Positions 12,501 to 27,500 of a DNA stretch of 64,000 bases are shown here, piece after piece. This stretch comes from Tubiluchus corallicola (taxonomy: Eukaryota > Priapulida > Priapulimorpha > Priapulimorphida > Tubiluchidae). A program made the translations under genes and the position numbers. The stretch spans positions 483,173 to 547,172 of the forward strand of contig JAQGDQ010000007.1 of assembly GCA_030141605.1 (NCBI GenBank), in the 5' to 3' direction. The notes beneath the pieces were generated by a model, which worked only from the letters and a program-made list of their open reading frames with translations, had not been told where the DNA came from and did no database searches. Numbering within the stretch: the stretch's first letter is position 1; every line of letters starts with the position of its first letter.

Positions 12501-15500
12501 CTCAGAATTCATTCATGCAGAATACAATTCAATTATTGTAACAAAATCAGAGAATTGATCGTAAATGCTGTCTGAAACATTGCTGTCAACACTGTGTTTT
12601 TTCTAGTTTTGAACATTTAGTGTGAGTTTCCCTTGGTAGGTGTCTAGTAAACTGTGGGCAAAGAGTTAATCACAAAGAGTTGCTGTCCCTGGAAGCCGTA
12701 TGCACTAGCTGTACAGAGGAGGAAGAAAAAACCGTGGAATATTTTTGGTCGGTGGAAATTCTAGGGGAAAATAAAAATAAACTGAATATTGATTATGGAA
12801 CAGATACGATTTTGACACACGAACATTATTTTGCTGTGAAAGCAAATGTGTTTGTCGAGAATGAAAGATACATGGTGACGGTTAAAGGTAACTTTCACTC
12901 GAATTTCCAGTTCAGAATTATTTACTCTTTAAACAATGTTAGATTAATTCTAAAGTTTGAGTACCTACCAGGCTACACTTAGAGATTATTGACTGCTCAT
13001 GGTGCCCAGACTGGCCGTGCACTATTTTGACCACAATGTTAATATGTTACAAACATTAAATGGCAAATTTGCTTAGGTCATCAGTATAAGCTTTTGTAGA
13101 TTTTCCTATGGTAGACTGTAGTTTTAATGAATTATGGTCAAGGCTGGCTCTACCATCAGACAAACTAGTCAGTTGCCTAGGGCACCAAATTTTGGGAGGG
13201 GTACCGAATACTGGACGTTTTTTCTTAATTTTGAAGTTTAGCCTAAGTAATGACATAGCGTATGTGTAATTCTTTAAGTATTTCTTTCTGTAAATCAAAA
13301 AGTTTCTTATTATAGCATTTACCTAATTACTGTAGATAAAACTTTAAGAATAGAAGTCTTCCGGGAGTGGAATAGGAAAGGAAAAGTAAAAAAGGAAGGA
13401 TGACAATGAGCAGGAAATAGATTTGCCAATGAAGTGTTTAGGGCTGTGTTATGGAGCATTTAAATGAAGCTACGATTGTGAAGATGATAATGATAGTGAA
13501 ATGGATGCATAAATGAAAAAGAGGAGTTAGGGTTTTGGAAATTTTGTGAGGAAAGGTCTGAGGGAAAAATCTATAAACAGTAATAGCTAAAATTGCAGAA
13601 ATATGATTGTTCCTGAAGATCCAGAAAGCACAATTGGGTCATAAATTCCATTCCAAATTCCTTCAACACAAGCTGTAGATAGGCAATTGAACTAGACGTT
13701 TATTGGTAACTATAATACACGCATAAGTCTAACACATATTTACCATTATACTTTATTATAATATTATACAAGAAAAGTTCTAGTTTGGTGAGTGTTACAC
13801 ACTACAATAATATTAGCAACCAGACGAATGCGTGCATATTAAAGTAGTATTTATAAAACTATCTAGAAACTTAAACAAAGACGATCACGAGAGCCATACA
13901 CAATCCATATCTATGGTATTGGTACAGTGAGGACCATTGGAGAAGGGGTTGACTGTAGAGGAGGGGGCGATAAAAATACGCCTAGGGCGTCAAGCTACCT
14001 AGAGCTGCCCCTCATTATCATCATACAAAATAATCAGTTGGGCCAATTTCTATCTGAATTACTGTTTTTAATTTGTAATCAGCAGTTTTAATAACATGTA
14101 AAGTATTTTCCAATTAGCTGCTCAAAGGTATTGTCATTTTGTTACAGCAATGATCAATGGCCATGTTTGTGTTTGGTTATTAAGTTAAGCAATATTGTGC
14201 CTGGTCAGTGAACAGATGGGCGATTACCAGGAAAACTGGTTTTGAACAGTTTCACGAGTCATACTCCTTGCAGGTGCTTCATATCAACGATTATTATGAT
14301 CGTAATATGACTGTGAAATGTCTGGCAGTTCAGTTATTGAGGAAGGCACCTTGAGGATGATCCTTGAGGCTTGATTATGATCTAGATTCTGCTCCCACTA
14401 CAACAATCTACACATTGTACAGGTCTTGCCACTGAGTGTTGGATCTGGGGTGACACTTTAAAATTGCATAAAAACATGCTATCTCTTTGCAAGAAACTTT
14501 GCGGTCTCCTTAGTATTAAGAAAAACGATAGATGTAATTAATGGGGAGTCTGTGTTCAATAATTCTTGGTATCTAATGAGAGGAATAGCAACATTATAAC
14601 TGAAATTATCATTAGTAACAATTCGTAGTAATACCTGAATATACAATTCTCTTAATTACAGGTGGGCCAGCAGATGCAGCTCTTGGAATTGCTGTTTACG
14701 TATTTCACGTTAACGATGAACCTATTGTAAGCACTTGCAAGCCTGTACCTGAAACAGGTATTTTTTACACACATGGTGTGATCTAGTGTAAAAGTAGAAG
14801 ACACCACTTTTAACAGGAGATCACATATTAATGTCTATAAAGTGCTGTATAGTGTGTGTGAAAATTGTTTATTGAAAAAATAAGGCATGTTAGCTATGAT
14901 TTCTGATAATGCAGTGTTGCATCCATAACAGTTTTTGCCTTTACCTTTACCTTTTATTGAGTTTGCTCTGTCACTTCGGTTTTGCTAAAATACTTATAAA
15001 AGTTTTTAAGTCAAAAACTTTTTTATCAATTATCATTTTAGTCATCTTAAAATATTTATTTTTTAGGCCCATCTCTTTTGACAGAATTTACACTGAGCTG
15101 TGGTAGATTTAAAGACAGTGATCTGCCTCTTACTTATGAGTTTTACTACACTTCTGATGATGCCAATCATTTGCTAAGTGGTAAGAACTACAGGCTTGGG
15201 TTGTTTTATTAACTTTGATGATTGAACCTCGTAAGTTTAGTGTAACTTATTTATAGTTACGGAATTAGTTTCTTAGGAGGACAACAGTTTATGTAATATT
15301 AAGTATATAAGTAAGTAAACAATTTGTGTGATTGTAAATAAACAATTTGTGTGATTGTAAGTAAACAATTTGTGTGATTTTACAAACTACAACAAAAGAA
15401 AATGAATTAATCACTCGTTACTTAATTGCTAACAAATTATATACAGTGATATAGAGAATACTATAAATTTACTGAAATTCACTGTTCATACCGTCAACTG

Positions 15501-18500
15501 CAACAGAATACAAAGAATTTAAAGTCCTTGTAGTTTTAGCATTAAGTGAGTGGTATCTACGACCAACAGGGAACATTTCAAAAAGTTTCTTACCAGGGTG
15601 ACATTCATCACTAATAATTTACGTGCTCTCTTTGCTACCCTTGTTTCCTACAAATGTGCCATAGGTTGCTGTTGAACTCTTATTAATTTTGAAGCGGATA
15701 TAACAACCTGGATCTTCTTGCATGATAACACCGTACCAAACAGTGAGGGATGTCGCAAGACACTATAAATTACTGTGCGATAAAAACTCTCCATATGAAG
15801 ATTCTATATAGGTGCAGCAACTATAGTGTTTATGTTTACACGTTTGTGTATTTTGTAAAAAACAAAACATGTAAATACTTTTTAGAACAAACATGACCCA
15901 TAATGTTATTTATATTTTGCTTTTCAGATGTTTTCTTGTATTATTCAATAAACCCAAACTTACCGGCAACTTACCTGCCACCCGGCAATCTGAAACAGAA
16001 CTACCAAGCAGAGCTTACGATTCGAGCTTATGATATTTATCAGGAAAGTGTTAACACCACAGTCATTGTCACTGTAAGTTTTCAGCTCGTGTAAAGAATC
16101 CTTGTTTTTTGTTTCAACGTATTTTTGCCCAAATGTCTTGGTTAAAGATGAAGGTTGGAGATTAGTTTAAAAGGAAAATGATGATTTTTCATATTCTACC
16201 CCATTTCGAAGCATGGTAAAAAGTACACATTTTAACTCCTATAATAATGCCAAAATGTAATAAGTTAGAAACTTAATTAAAGGCAAGAGAGCCAAACTAG
16301 TGATGACATCACAACTGAACACAATTCTCAACAGCACAAACATTCCAAGAGCATGGTACACATGTTTGCAAAAGTGCAAATTGAAGTGTAATGCTACTTT
16401 ATGTAATAGATGTAATGGCCAAGAACTAGTTGCGTGATCATGAAAATACATTTCTGTGGTAATAATATTTTCACGTAAGTCTTTCTTGAAAAAAAGGCAT
16501 GTTCCTTTTCAGTATTTTGCAGGGTAGATTGTTTTGAGCAACAGTTTAAGATTGGGTCCGGTTTTTCTTTAACTGTAATGAAAATTCAAGTTTTTTACGC
16601 GCTATAGTTTGCAGTCGCATATTTTATATCCAATGCATCCGTTATTGATCCATTATAAAAAGACATTGCGAAGATTAGTGGCAGTAATTATTCGGATTTA
16701 TTATACGCATTTTGTTGTGATTATACTAGCATTCATATTCATTTGCTACAATTAACAGTTTTTCTTCTTAGGTTTACCCGTATGATGCTTTTCTTCTGGG
16801 GCAGGTAAACGAAACTTCGCCTTTGATGGCTCTGAATGTTTTGAAGAACTTGATAGTGCCAGATTACTTGCCAGAGAAGAGCAAACTTCAGTCTTTATTA
16901 AATTCTGGTGATCTTCAAGGTGCATTCACTAGTGATGTATTTCCCTTATGAAGTGTTGCTAAAAGTGTGTATGTCTCCATAAAAGCAAAGAGTATTTTCT
17001 TTCCCCAGAGATGTGCAGGCATACCATCAATTCATTGATGCCATGTACATAGACTATTGCATAAAAAATATTGTTGTTTTCTGCTGATTATGATTTTATT
17101 TGATGAAAAGGTTCTGACTTACCGTGTTCTCATAATGCATCCTTATTATATCTGAGTTGTGAGCAACATGTCTTTTTGTGCGTGGAAAACATTTGTAAGA
17201 TGTTTATTTCCTCACATCATACTTAATTTAAAATTACAGTTAGTGTAATGTATGCAAATTTCCAATACCTTTTACTGGCTTTATTTAGTTTAGGTGATCG
17301 ATTTTTACTCAAGCCTTGTAAATATATACAGTATGTATGTCATATTTTTTGCATTGCAGTTTAGTGGCATATATGAATCACATTTGCAAGTTCTTTACAT
17401 GTGCAAATGATTTGTGGGATAGCAAACTCTGATATCTTCGATTAACTTTATTTTGTTTTATCAAAATTTTCTTAAAAACACGTGACATTTAAGCTTGCTC
17501 AAGAAGTTTTCACTTGTACCCTGCAAAACCATACTCATTGTAACAATTTACTAGTTTGAATATCGCTACATTTGCAGGGCTTTTAGAATTTGTGGCTATG
17601 TCACTTGCTGTACTGAATAAGGACCTGTCAGAATCTCCACCTGGTGTAACAATAAAACCACTCACTGAAGATGAAACTGCTGAAGCACTTGCTATTAAAA
17701 CAAAGGTATAAAGGTTTTAAGTCTCCTGAATTTTTTAACTGTTAACAGCTGTGTCACTTTTTCGAATTGCCGGAAATTGTGAGTTAACAGCTGTGTCACT
17801 TTTTCAAATTGCCAGAAATTGTGAGTAGCATAGTTGTTTGTTGTAAGATCTTTTTTTATCTGTCATTTTCTAAATGTAGAAAACATTTTGTGTTTAGTAC
17901 ACGTTCTTCCATTACTTCATGTTATAATGTACACTTTAATGGCATTTGTTGATTGGTAAACTGAAGTGAAAAAAGTTTAGAGACTGTTACAAAACTTGTT
18001 CATACTGTTTCCTGAAGTCACTTCACTGCTGTAAGACTCATGTGATGTGTGACTATAGTGAGTGATTTTCATTTTCTGTTGCAGTTACATTGTATGACTA
18101 AAGAATAGGTATCATTGTTTAGTATTTGTCGTGTAGCAGTTTCATTGTACGCTCGCTAAATATATTAATTTACCTTAAAAATATCTAAAACACTGTTGGT
18201 TCTGCCATTAACATTATTGCGGCTCATTGTGCAGGTTATTAATTGTGTAAACTTGTTTGAGTAAAACTTGCGTTCCAAAAAACATGTACATGCAGTGAGA
18301 AACGTTTTCAACTTGTGATATTTTCTTGCATTATTAAGAGTAACTGAACCTCTGTGCAGCACTCAAAAACTTTCAACATGTGCTGCAACATGTAGAATGC
18401 AATAATGCAAGAAATAATGGTGTTTGGGTTGGAAGGGTACTCATCTTGATGTTATTGTTGTTCTTGTTGGGGATAACCTTTTGAAGAAACCCAAGATTTT

Positions 18501-21500
18501 ATGGATTTAAAATAAATTGTCTAGAGAACCTCACATGAATAAAGTAGAATAAATTCTGCATCGATTGGCAGAGTTGGATTTTGAATCCTTCCATCTTGAT
18601 TTCAATAAGTCTCCACAAGTCAACATATAGTTGTAGTTTAACCTGCTGTTGACACTTTGTTGTTAATGAATAATGAAGCCTCTGTGCATTTTAGGGTGTA
18701 TATACACATGATGCATGCATCTTGCTTTTGCATTCTAGACACGGTGACTCATTTTCCAGCATGGGGTCAACACTGAAAAGTTGGCTCAAAAGACCAGACG
18801 ACTTAAAATACTTTAAAAGAGTGGAAATCATTGGGCCTATATTGTTTTTTATTCGCACTAAATCTTCACTGTGCCTACTTACCACTGGCTCCCAGGCTAT
18901 CAAAATGTCAAGATTGTTGTTTCCTTCCCCGAATGCCCCTAACAGTGACAACCCACATGGCCCAACCTCACTTATCTGACTGGTCTGGTTCTTGCATCCT
19001 GGTTGTGATGTCGCAAGAAATTGGAATATGCGTTTAAAGCACGAGTCATAGACTCGCATCGTATGTACAGCTTACACCATGCATTTTTGACGCATGTTTC
19101 AAAAATGCACTGTGCAGATACTTCTTACTGCATTTCATAATTTCAGGTGAGAAATGTACTTGCACTTGTATTGGTAGAATTGCCACTTTATTCTCATCAG
19201 TTTATGAAGCAGGTGGCTCATTTACTGGCACAAAGTACGGTAATCACTGACGAACTGAAAACACAGTCAAAGGTATCTTAATCTGGTTTTGTATTTCTGC
19301 ATCATTTGTGATGTTACTTGCATAAATACATTCTAATATATAGGTTATGCGAAAAAGAGTGTGTATTGAATTTTTAATTTTATGTTAAAAACTGTGTGTG
19401 CACGTGCGTGCGTATGTGTACAGTGTCACATATAATTCATGTAGAAATGTAGTGATGTAACTTAAGAGTATGGTAATTTCTTGCTTAATGTCAAATCAAT
19501 AATGCCATGCTCAAATTTCATGAAATAGCTGTGCAGTAGCTGCACGTTTTGTATAAAATTATTGCAAATGTACAATGATTTCTCTAAACTTGTTTTCTTA
19601 ACAAAATTGAGAATTTTTTTTTACATATTTTCCTCTGTTTGCTCCCTTTGTATTGCTTGTCTTTTGTTTCGCAAGATGTCTTTTCTTTGTGTGTGTTTTT
19701 AGCTCTTTAGTACTTTGTAATGAATATTAGTGCCATTGCATCTCACTTATAAGCTTCGCTCTCTATCTGGGGGTCACTTTCACAAAGAATTTCAGAGCGA
19801 ATATTCTTGAGAAATCCATACAGATGATTTATGGCTAATTTGCAGTGGAACGAGGAGTTTCTTTTGTGTTTTGTCCTAGCTGAACGAGGTAAAAGCTGCA
19901 ATTAATGCAGCATTTCGTGTACGTGCAACAAGTAAAAAGTTTATCTGTGCCTGAGAAGCACTATTATTAATCTTTACTGTATATCTGTGTTTCATTCGCT
20001 GCTGGCAGAGTTGGTGTGCAAATTGTTACATGATTTAGGATAGTAATGGCTTCTTTATTCAAAAGCCAGTGCACAAAACAAAATTCCAGCATGTAAAATA
20101 GAGCTAAATATCATTTTTAAATATAAAAATTTGGCATTAAGAGAGAAACAGATATCAATGTTGAGCATTGTTAAAACAAAGTATTGCTAAAATAGGAGTC
20201 CTTTAAAATGTGTCCAGTTACTGGAAATGTTGCAACGTGATTAAGTGATTTCTTACAGTAATTCTTATTGTTGAAATACAATTACAATTTTCAACTTTCT
20301 AATACGTGGGAAGGAAAGCTTGGTCAGAAATGCAACCTTCTGGTAAATGATTTCTTTTGTTATGCTATCAAAGTGAGAATAGTTCAGCGATGATGTATGG
20401 GTCTTGGTTTTTGTCTACTTAAAACTTATTTTTTATAGAGATTTATCATGGACAGATTTAAAGATATAGCACAGTTTTTGGATGATTTCACTTTCACATT
20501 TGCTGATGAGTTTCATCTAAATGATCCTGTTAGGTATTTTCTTTGTATATTTTGATTCTTTTTTAAATTGCACTTGAGCTAGAATCTCATAAGTGACTTT
20601 TTTGCAAAAATAAGTTATGCCCATAGTTTACATCAGAAGCATTGCTTGTATGAGTGGTGGTATTTTAGTGCTGCCATCTAGTTTTAACAGCATTAACCTT
20701 CATTTTTATACTTTTGTAACTACACATTTGTAAATGTTCAGTTAAAAATATTGTATTTGCTGCAGTGGCAACATATCGTATTCTCAGTGCAAAAGTATTG
20801 TATCTGCAACAATTATAAAAAATATTTTATGATTTTAACTGCTAGTGTATGTGTAACATTTATTAGGATCTGTCAATAATCTTTTATCCTGGTAGTCTTA
20901 TTGCATATTTACTTATAGTGCACAAAGTAAATGAATAGTTTCAATGGACAGGGGACTACACAACTATTCAGCAACTATTCTTGTCATCATTCATCAAGTG
21001 GATTGTGATTGGTGACAAGAATAGTTTGCTGAACTCTACATTTGAACTGATGCGACTCTAGCAAAATTTGGAAAGAATTTACTGACTAAGTTGGCAAACG
21101 AAACTGGCCTGGACAGCTCTCCTGATTGGAGAATATTTTTACCTGCACTAGAGCAGTGAACCACTTCCATGTTCGTTGTTCACTTGTGGTCACCTATCAA
21201 GACATGTGTACAACATGTGCTCTAAGCATACTTGCGAGTCTGCGCTAGCAGTGTATCGTGCATTAATATAAAAAAAATTAATAATGAAATAGATCCGAAA
21301 ACAGAGAGATAGAGAAAGGTCTGTCTATCTACAGTCAAGTGCATGCAAATAAGCACGAGATCATTCGATATACTACAAAAATAAAATTGGCAGGTTGCCA
21401 AAAGTTTTCAAAATTATAAAACGAAACTACTTTATTAAAAAGTTAAAATCATGCCAAACATTTCAACTAGCTCTGCTGTCATCATCAATGGTGCATTCAC

Positions 21501-24500
21501 AAACATGCAATCATTGTATGTTTGTAAATTTACCACTGATGATGACAGTCATGATTTGTCGATTTTTTTTATTTTCTTATGTAATATTTGTGTGTATGAT
21601 TCTTGCAAACTAGTTCATTTATGTTGTATCTCACAGGTATTTACTTATTGGAATGTCTAACATCCTTGGTACATCAGTGAAAAGAGTGAAAGAAGCTATT
21701 AAGGCTGACAGTAATGCGTCTACAATTGAGAGAGAAAGAATTTTACGCATGAAAGGCGAGGTAAATTTGATAGTTTGTTACATGTAAAAGATCTACTATC
21801 ATGCAATATCATTCAGAATTGCATAACCGAGGTCATTGTTTATAAAATCTTTGCAGGTGAGTCAGAACTGTGTTCTAGCATGAAGTTGATTTTTTGAGGC
21901 ATTAACGTAACTCTTCATCTTATTTTATGAACCTAATACAAAGTGCTCGATGTATAGTCACTTACATACTCGTTTTGATAACTGGTTGTTACATACTTTT
22001 TATCATTACTTTAGGTTAAAGAATTAACCAATAAAGCTTTTGCTGTTACATCGCTTATCTCTTCAGCGATGTTTCACCACAAGACTTTGCTGGATGATCC
22101 GTCACATTTCCAGGAAGATTTTCTTGCACTACATTTACAGAGGAGAAGTGTCAGAGAATTTGCTGGTATTTGGACATTAATGTTGCTGTTATAATTTATT
22201 AAATTGATTATAGTTTCTGCTGCTTTGAAAAGAGTGTGCTGTTTGCTTGCATCAGTTTTCATTGAAATTCAATTAATTCTGACCTCGAATCATTTTTTTC
22301 GGGAATTTTTTTTTATTTAAAGAGGTAGCACATGTATTTTTGTCTAATTTTATGTAATTTTTTCATGAACTAAATGGTTATTGAATGTGCTGAATGATCA
22401 AATTTAAACATGGCTATACCTGGTCAGCAAATGGATGGGTGGCCACTTCATTGAAAATGCTTCTGGATAGTTTCATCTATCAAGCATCCCATTTGTATTT
22501 ACTTCATTGAGGAAATTTGGCCAAGACATCTGTGGTAATTCAGTGTCTCATTTTAGAATATTCATGAGTTGGATAATGAGGATGGGTAAAAACAAAACCT
22601 TACTAATAAAATTTTTCACTCTCCAAATTTAATGAATTTAATTTGATAAAAAATTCAATACCTAAATAAACCAGCAGTAAATCATGTGCACTATGTATAT
22701 GTAGCTACTTATCCTAATGGGGATGCTGGCTGTGTTTTCAGCGGCACACAGGCCCATTTTTGTAATTAGTTGCAGCCACACAGGGCATACTCATCTGCAG
22801 CAAGCTGTTATGTTCCTGCACAAATTTTGTAACACATTGATGCATTTAAATAGCTGTCAAATTTAGAAAATTGAGTGATTTCAATACTTTTCGCAAAATG
22901 CAGAAAAGAATGCTGTATACTTTTTATGTTGAACAGTTTTAGATACAAGGTCTCACTAACAAACCAGAAGGCTTTAAAACAATAGTTCTGTCAGAACTAC
23001 ACAAATATTCGTCATCGTGAAGGAGTTAAAGTCCACTTATGTCAAAAAAACTCTCTACATTGGGTAGATGCCATTCAGTGTGATATCCCAGGTTTCACAG
23101 TGCAGCAAAGCGTATAAAAATTGCACATGCAACTGATTATATTGTAAAGTTCATTAACTTAATAATGGTTTTTTACAGATTTGAATGTCAAGGTCAAGAA
23201 TTTAGGCACGTTGAATATGCCAGCATTGCATGAACTTGTGCACAATGACACACTGCTTGATTTGGAGGTTTGAATTTTGATTTTCTGTGTTACTTTGAGT
23301 AAATTCAAAAGTGTTGTTATAGCGTGTGCTAACATTCTAAATACTAGGTACATGTGATTTAACTTGTGAGGTAACACAAGTAGCTTTTTGTGCAGCAGTT
23401 TTGGAGCTATTATGTCACTGCTTTTTGCATTATACATATATGTGTACAATGCATAGACTAGCCGCTTTTTCTAATTGGAACATTTATGCTTTTGTAGATA
23501 TTCTCTATGTCTGAGGATCCTTTTGTTTGGTCGAGTTCTTTGGGCAAGGTCAATACCGCAATAGCAGATGTAGTTGTTAGCATCAACCATGGTAAATCCA
23601 CACTTGAACGCTTAGATTTCCCGCACTTAGATGACCCAGTTGAGTTAATATTTGACATATCAGGTAGGGCCTGTTCCAGTTACGTTTGCAATAACTTCTG
23701 AGTATGAGTTGGTACAATTTGTATAAAAAATAGTCATGGTTATACAATCTTTTAGCCAATACTTTTAGGTTTGAAATTTGAACTGCTGATTAAATTTATA
23801 CAAATTTGTATACTTGATAAGCTTACTAGCCAAAGACTTTGTATTTAGGTACTGAGAGGGTTGATTCATATTTCTACATAAATCCATTTGGACCAAGTAA
23901 CAGAGACATCACTGTTCACAGCTTTGAACTACAAGCACATAGCACTGGTAGCCTGTCATTTCTAGATGTACCTGTCGATGTTTCTTTAAAGGTCAGGTGC
24001 TGTGTTTTAGTAAATACAAGTGTGAATAAAAGCTTACATCAAGTGTAGACATTTTTCCACCAGATCGGTGAAACGGGGCTCCTTCAAACTTTAATGCATT
24101 GGCATAGTTTACTAGCAAAATTGACATGTTTGCAGATAGTGATGTGACATTTTGTAAAAAAATTACCTGATAAACTTTCAATACAGTTAAAATTTTGTCA
24201 CTTACTGAGCACAAGGAGAGGGGAATAGTTAGGTGATCATACTTGGTTGCAAAGTTAGGCAATGCTAGGTATGACTAATAAATGGATTGATGACTGGCAG
24301 GAACAGCTTCTTTGTGATTTCATTTTGGAGGACTCAGTTGACTGAGGATGTGGCTAAGACATTTTTGCTGGTTCACTGTTTTATGCTACAGAATTATATT
24401 TGATGATGCAGGAGGTTCTAGTTCTTCCATAGCCATAGCAATGTGCTTGAAAAACCAAAATGATGAGTCTATTTGCTCACCATTCTGTTTAAAGTTGCAA

Positions 24501-27500
24501 AGCAATTGTAATGCTGTTATCTATGATAAGTAGAAATTTTACAGTGAATCTGTTAATTTCATAGTTTTTATCAAATGACAACTTTCACATATTTTTTTTT
24601 GTATTGTAGGTTGTTTTTTCAAAATTTAGACCGGTAATGCACGACTTTTCAAAAAACTCTGATATTCTCCATATCCCAACATCTCGCAATGAGACTTATG
24701 CTAGTCACCATCCCATGGATACATTGCAGGTTTTTAACAATAACAGCACTTCAGCTACATTGTTTGTTGGCATTTTATTTGATTCATATTATGATCCATC
24801 GTGCTATAAACCATCTCTGATGTGCAAAGATGAAGTAAAGAACTGTAGTGAAGAAAATGAAACGTGCAGTGTAAACTCTTGTATGGAGAAACATATTTGT
24901 TATGATGATTGGGTAGACTACTGTAAAAAGGGTTATTCAGAATGTGTGCAGCAGAAAAACAAATGTTTTACTGACCAAAAGAGAACTTGTGAGCGATATC
25001 TCAAATACTGTCGTGAAGGATGTTCACAGTATCCAGACGTGAACTTGTGTAATGTACGCTGTTTGCAAGAGAAGAACAACTGTACAGACACTGCTGAACT
25101 GACATGCTCGTTTAAGGAAAGCTGTATACATAATGTTGAGAAGGCATGTGAAGAAACTTTAACAAAATACTTTCAGCGTGAAAAGTGTAAAACCCTTTAC
25201 TACAATTGCTCGAAGGCTTATATTGAACCATGCAATGCTGAATTGGCTGGGTGTCGGAACATTTGCATGAAGTTGCATTGTAATCCATCATGTGATTCGG
25301 CTCTTTTAGATGAATGTACTGCCTCCTGCGAGAAAAAGGCCCATACTTGCCGCGAGCCAATTTTTGAAGCTTGTAAAGAAACCACCGTGCAAACTTACCC
25401 TTTGTGTGCAGATAAACTATGGTTGACAGAGAATGAAAATGGGAGCAAAATTGAAGAGTGGCCAGAAAATCCAGGTAGTTCACAGATTTTACAGGTTATT
25501 TTACTAAAGAAACTTAATAGCTATTCAGAAATTTGTAATGCTACTGAAACATTGAAAATGTGCATGACTGATGCCATACAGTGCAATGTCAAATATTTTG
25601 TTGGATTTTTGCGTTTTTGTTTCCACGTTTGATGCACTCATAAAGAGTATATATATATACTAAAAAACTGTCAATGATTGAACATTTTAGATTTCACAAT
25701 CTCATCTTATCAAAGACTCTTGCCGAACTAAGTTGATTTTGTTGGAGAAAGATGACTGTAATACATTTATTTTTTATATTATGTCTCTACTGTTGGTCTA
25801 GAAACTTAAATTTTACATTACAATTTTAGTTTGTTCATGTCTTAGGTGATGTTATCGACTATCTTATTGCTACTTACACTGCGGATGTTTTACATGCCGG
25901 AACTAGTGCCTGGGTTTACATTGTGCTGCATGGTTCTTTCAATGCTTCTGAGCAATACCAACTGCAAAGCACAAGACACAATTTTGATCGCGGAAAGTGA
26001 GTTCATGCATCCTAAATTATTTAAGTGGCTGTGTCCCTTATTTTGTGCATTTTGTGGTACTGAAAAAAATGTTTTTTCCAATTTTTTTTGCTTATAGGTG
26101 CTGTACCTGTATTCCTTTACCCAGCAAATTTTTTTGGTTCAGAGACTCGACCAAAATCACTAATCACCTAAATGTTATTGTTGCTGTTTTTCTTGTTCTT
26201 GAGGATGAACTTTTTAAAAAAATATTACATATTTAAAAAAAATTATTCTCGTACTGGTTTGCATTCTAATAATTTTTTTCAGTACTTTTATTCTTATTTC
26301 TTTTTGCTTGTTGACTTTTACTTAGTAATAATAAAAACTAATAATACAAGTTTGAATATTTCAGGGTTGACTTGTTTCACGTACGTGTGCTGTCAGTTGG
26401 TTTTGTAGAGAGTATCACCATTTGGCATGATAACACAGGACCTGGGTCTGGTTGGCTACTAGAAAAGGTATCCTAGAAAAATATAGAAGTATTACATTAG
26501 TGGTGATATCCCAGAAAAGGATAGAAGTATTACATTAGTGGTGATTTCTAATACGTTGTCTTATAATGTGAAAACACTTATTGAAGTATTTCCTAGCAAG
26601 TGCAATTTAACAGCAACATTTTGCTGTATGCGGTTGCTTACTGTAACTCATTGAGCTCGATATGAAGCTGGATGTTTAATAGAGCTATTGTGATGATGAT
26701 GATGACAATCATAGTGATGGTGATGATTACATTAATAATATGTTTTTCCTGACAAAGAGTAATAATGTTAATGACAGATATTCTTTTCAACCATGCATGA
26801 TCATACTTAAACATTCTAAACTTAAAAAGAACATGTGTATAATATTGCGTGCATATACCAATAAATTATTGTTCATTAAAAATAATTCTTGATAAAGATT
26901 GATCATATTTTCATCAAAATTAACCACCAAAAGAAGTAACTTCTCCTAAGTAGGAGAGTTTACCTGCCTTGACAAGTTTATAACATTTTTTTACATTTAC
27001 TTCATTAATTATCCTGACATTGTTTTTTAGGTGATAGTAATCAATGGGTATCTGCAGTTTACGTGTCCTTGCATGAAGTGGTTAGAAGGCAGTCCTGAGC
27101 ACAATTTTCAACTCATTCCTTGCTTTTTCAGTGCTAATAACACTCCTGCAGGTATGACAAGTTTAACATCTACTATGAGGATACTCTTCTAGTCATTGCT
27201 CATTTAATAATTAGTAAGGAACATATTGATATAACAAGAGAAGCGACTGGCATAGTGTGCTTTGTAGAAAAACTAGAATATTTCCCTCTCTAAAGCCCTT
27301 AACCAAAACCAGCATTAAACTGTAACTGTTTTACAAACCAGTTTAACTTTAATTGTATGTATTTTTATCAAATTCCGGGACAGTTTTTTGTGAGCAAAAA
27401 AAATACATAAATATCTATATTTTTTGGTTTAGAGCCACCAAAGAGAGTACAGAAGAACTTCACATTGATTTTTACTGAATCACACTGTCTTTACTGGAAC

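Noticed and set aside
18691-19059. 122-codon minus-strand ORF in intron 14
   Set aside because: No recognisable domain, no start context or splice support; possibly part of an unknown repeat, kept only as a note.
25475-25632. Continuation of the Cys-rich ORF to a stop at 25632 as the end of the protein
   Set aside because: The donor at 25475 in phase 1 joins exactly to the PLAT exon, and all later domains of the family follow in frame, so the read-through is intron sequence.
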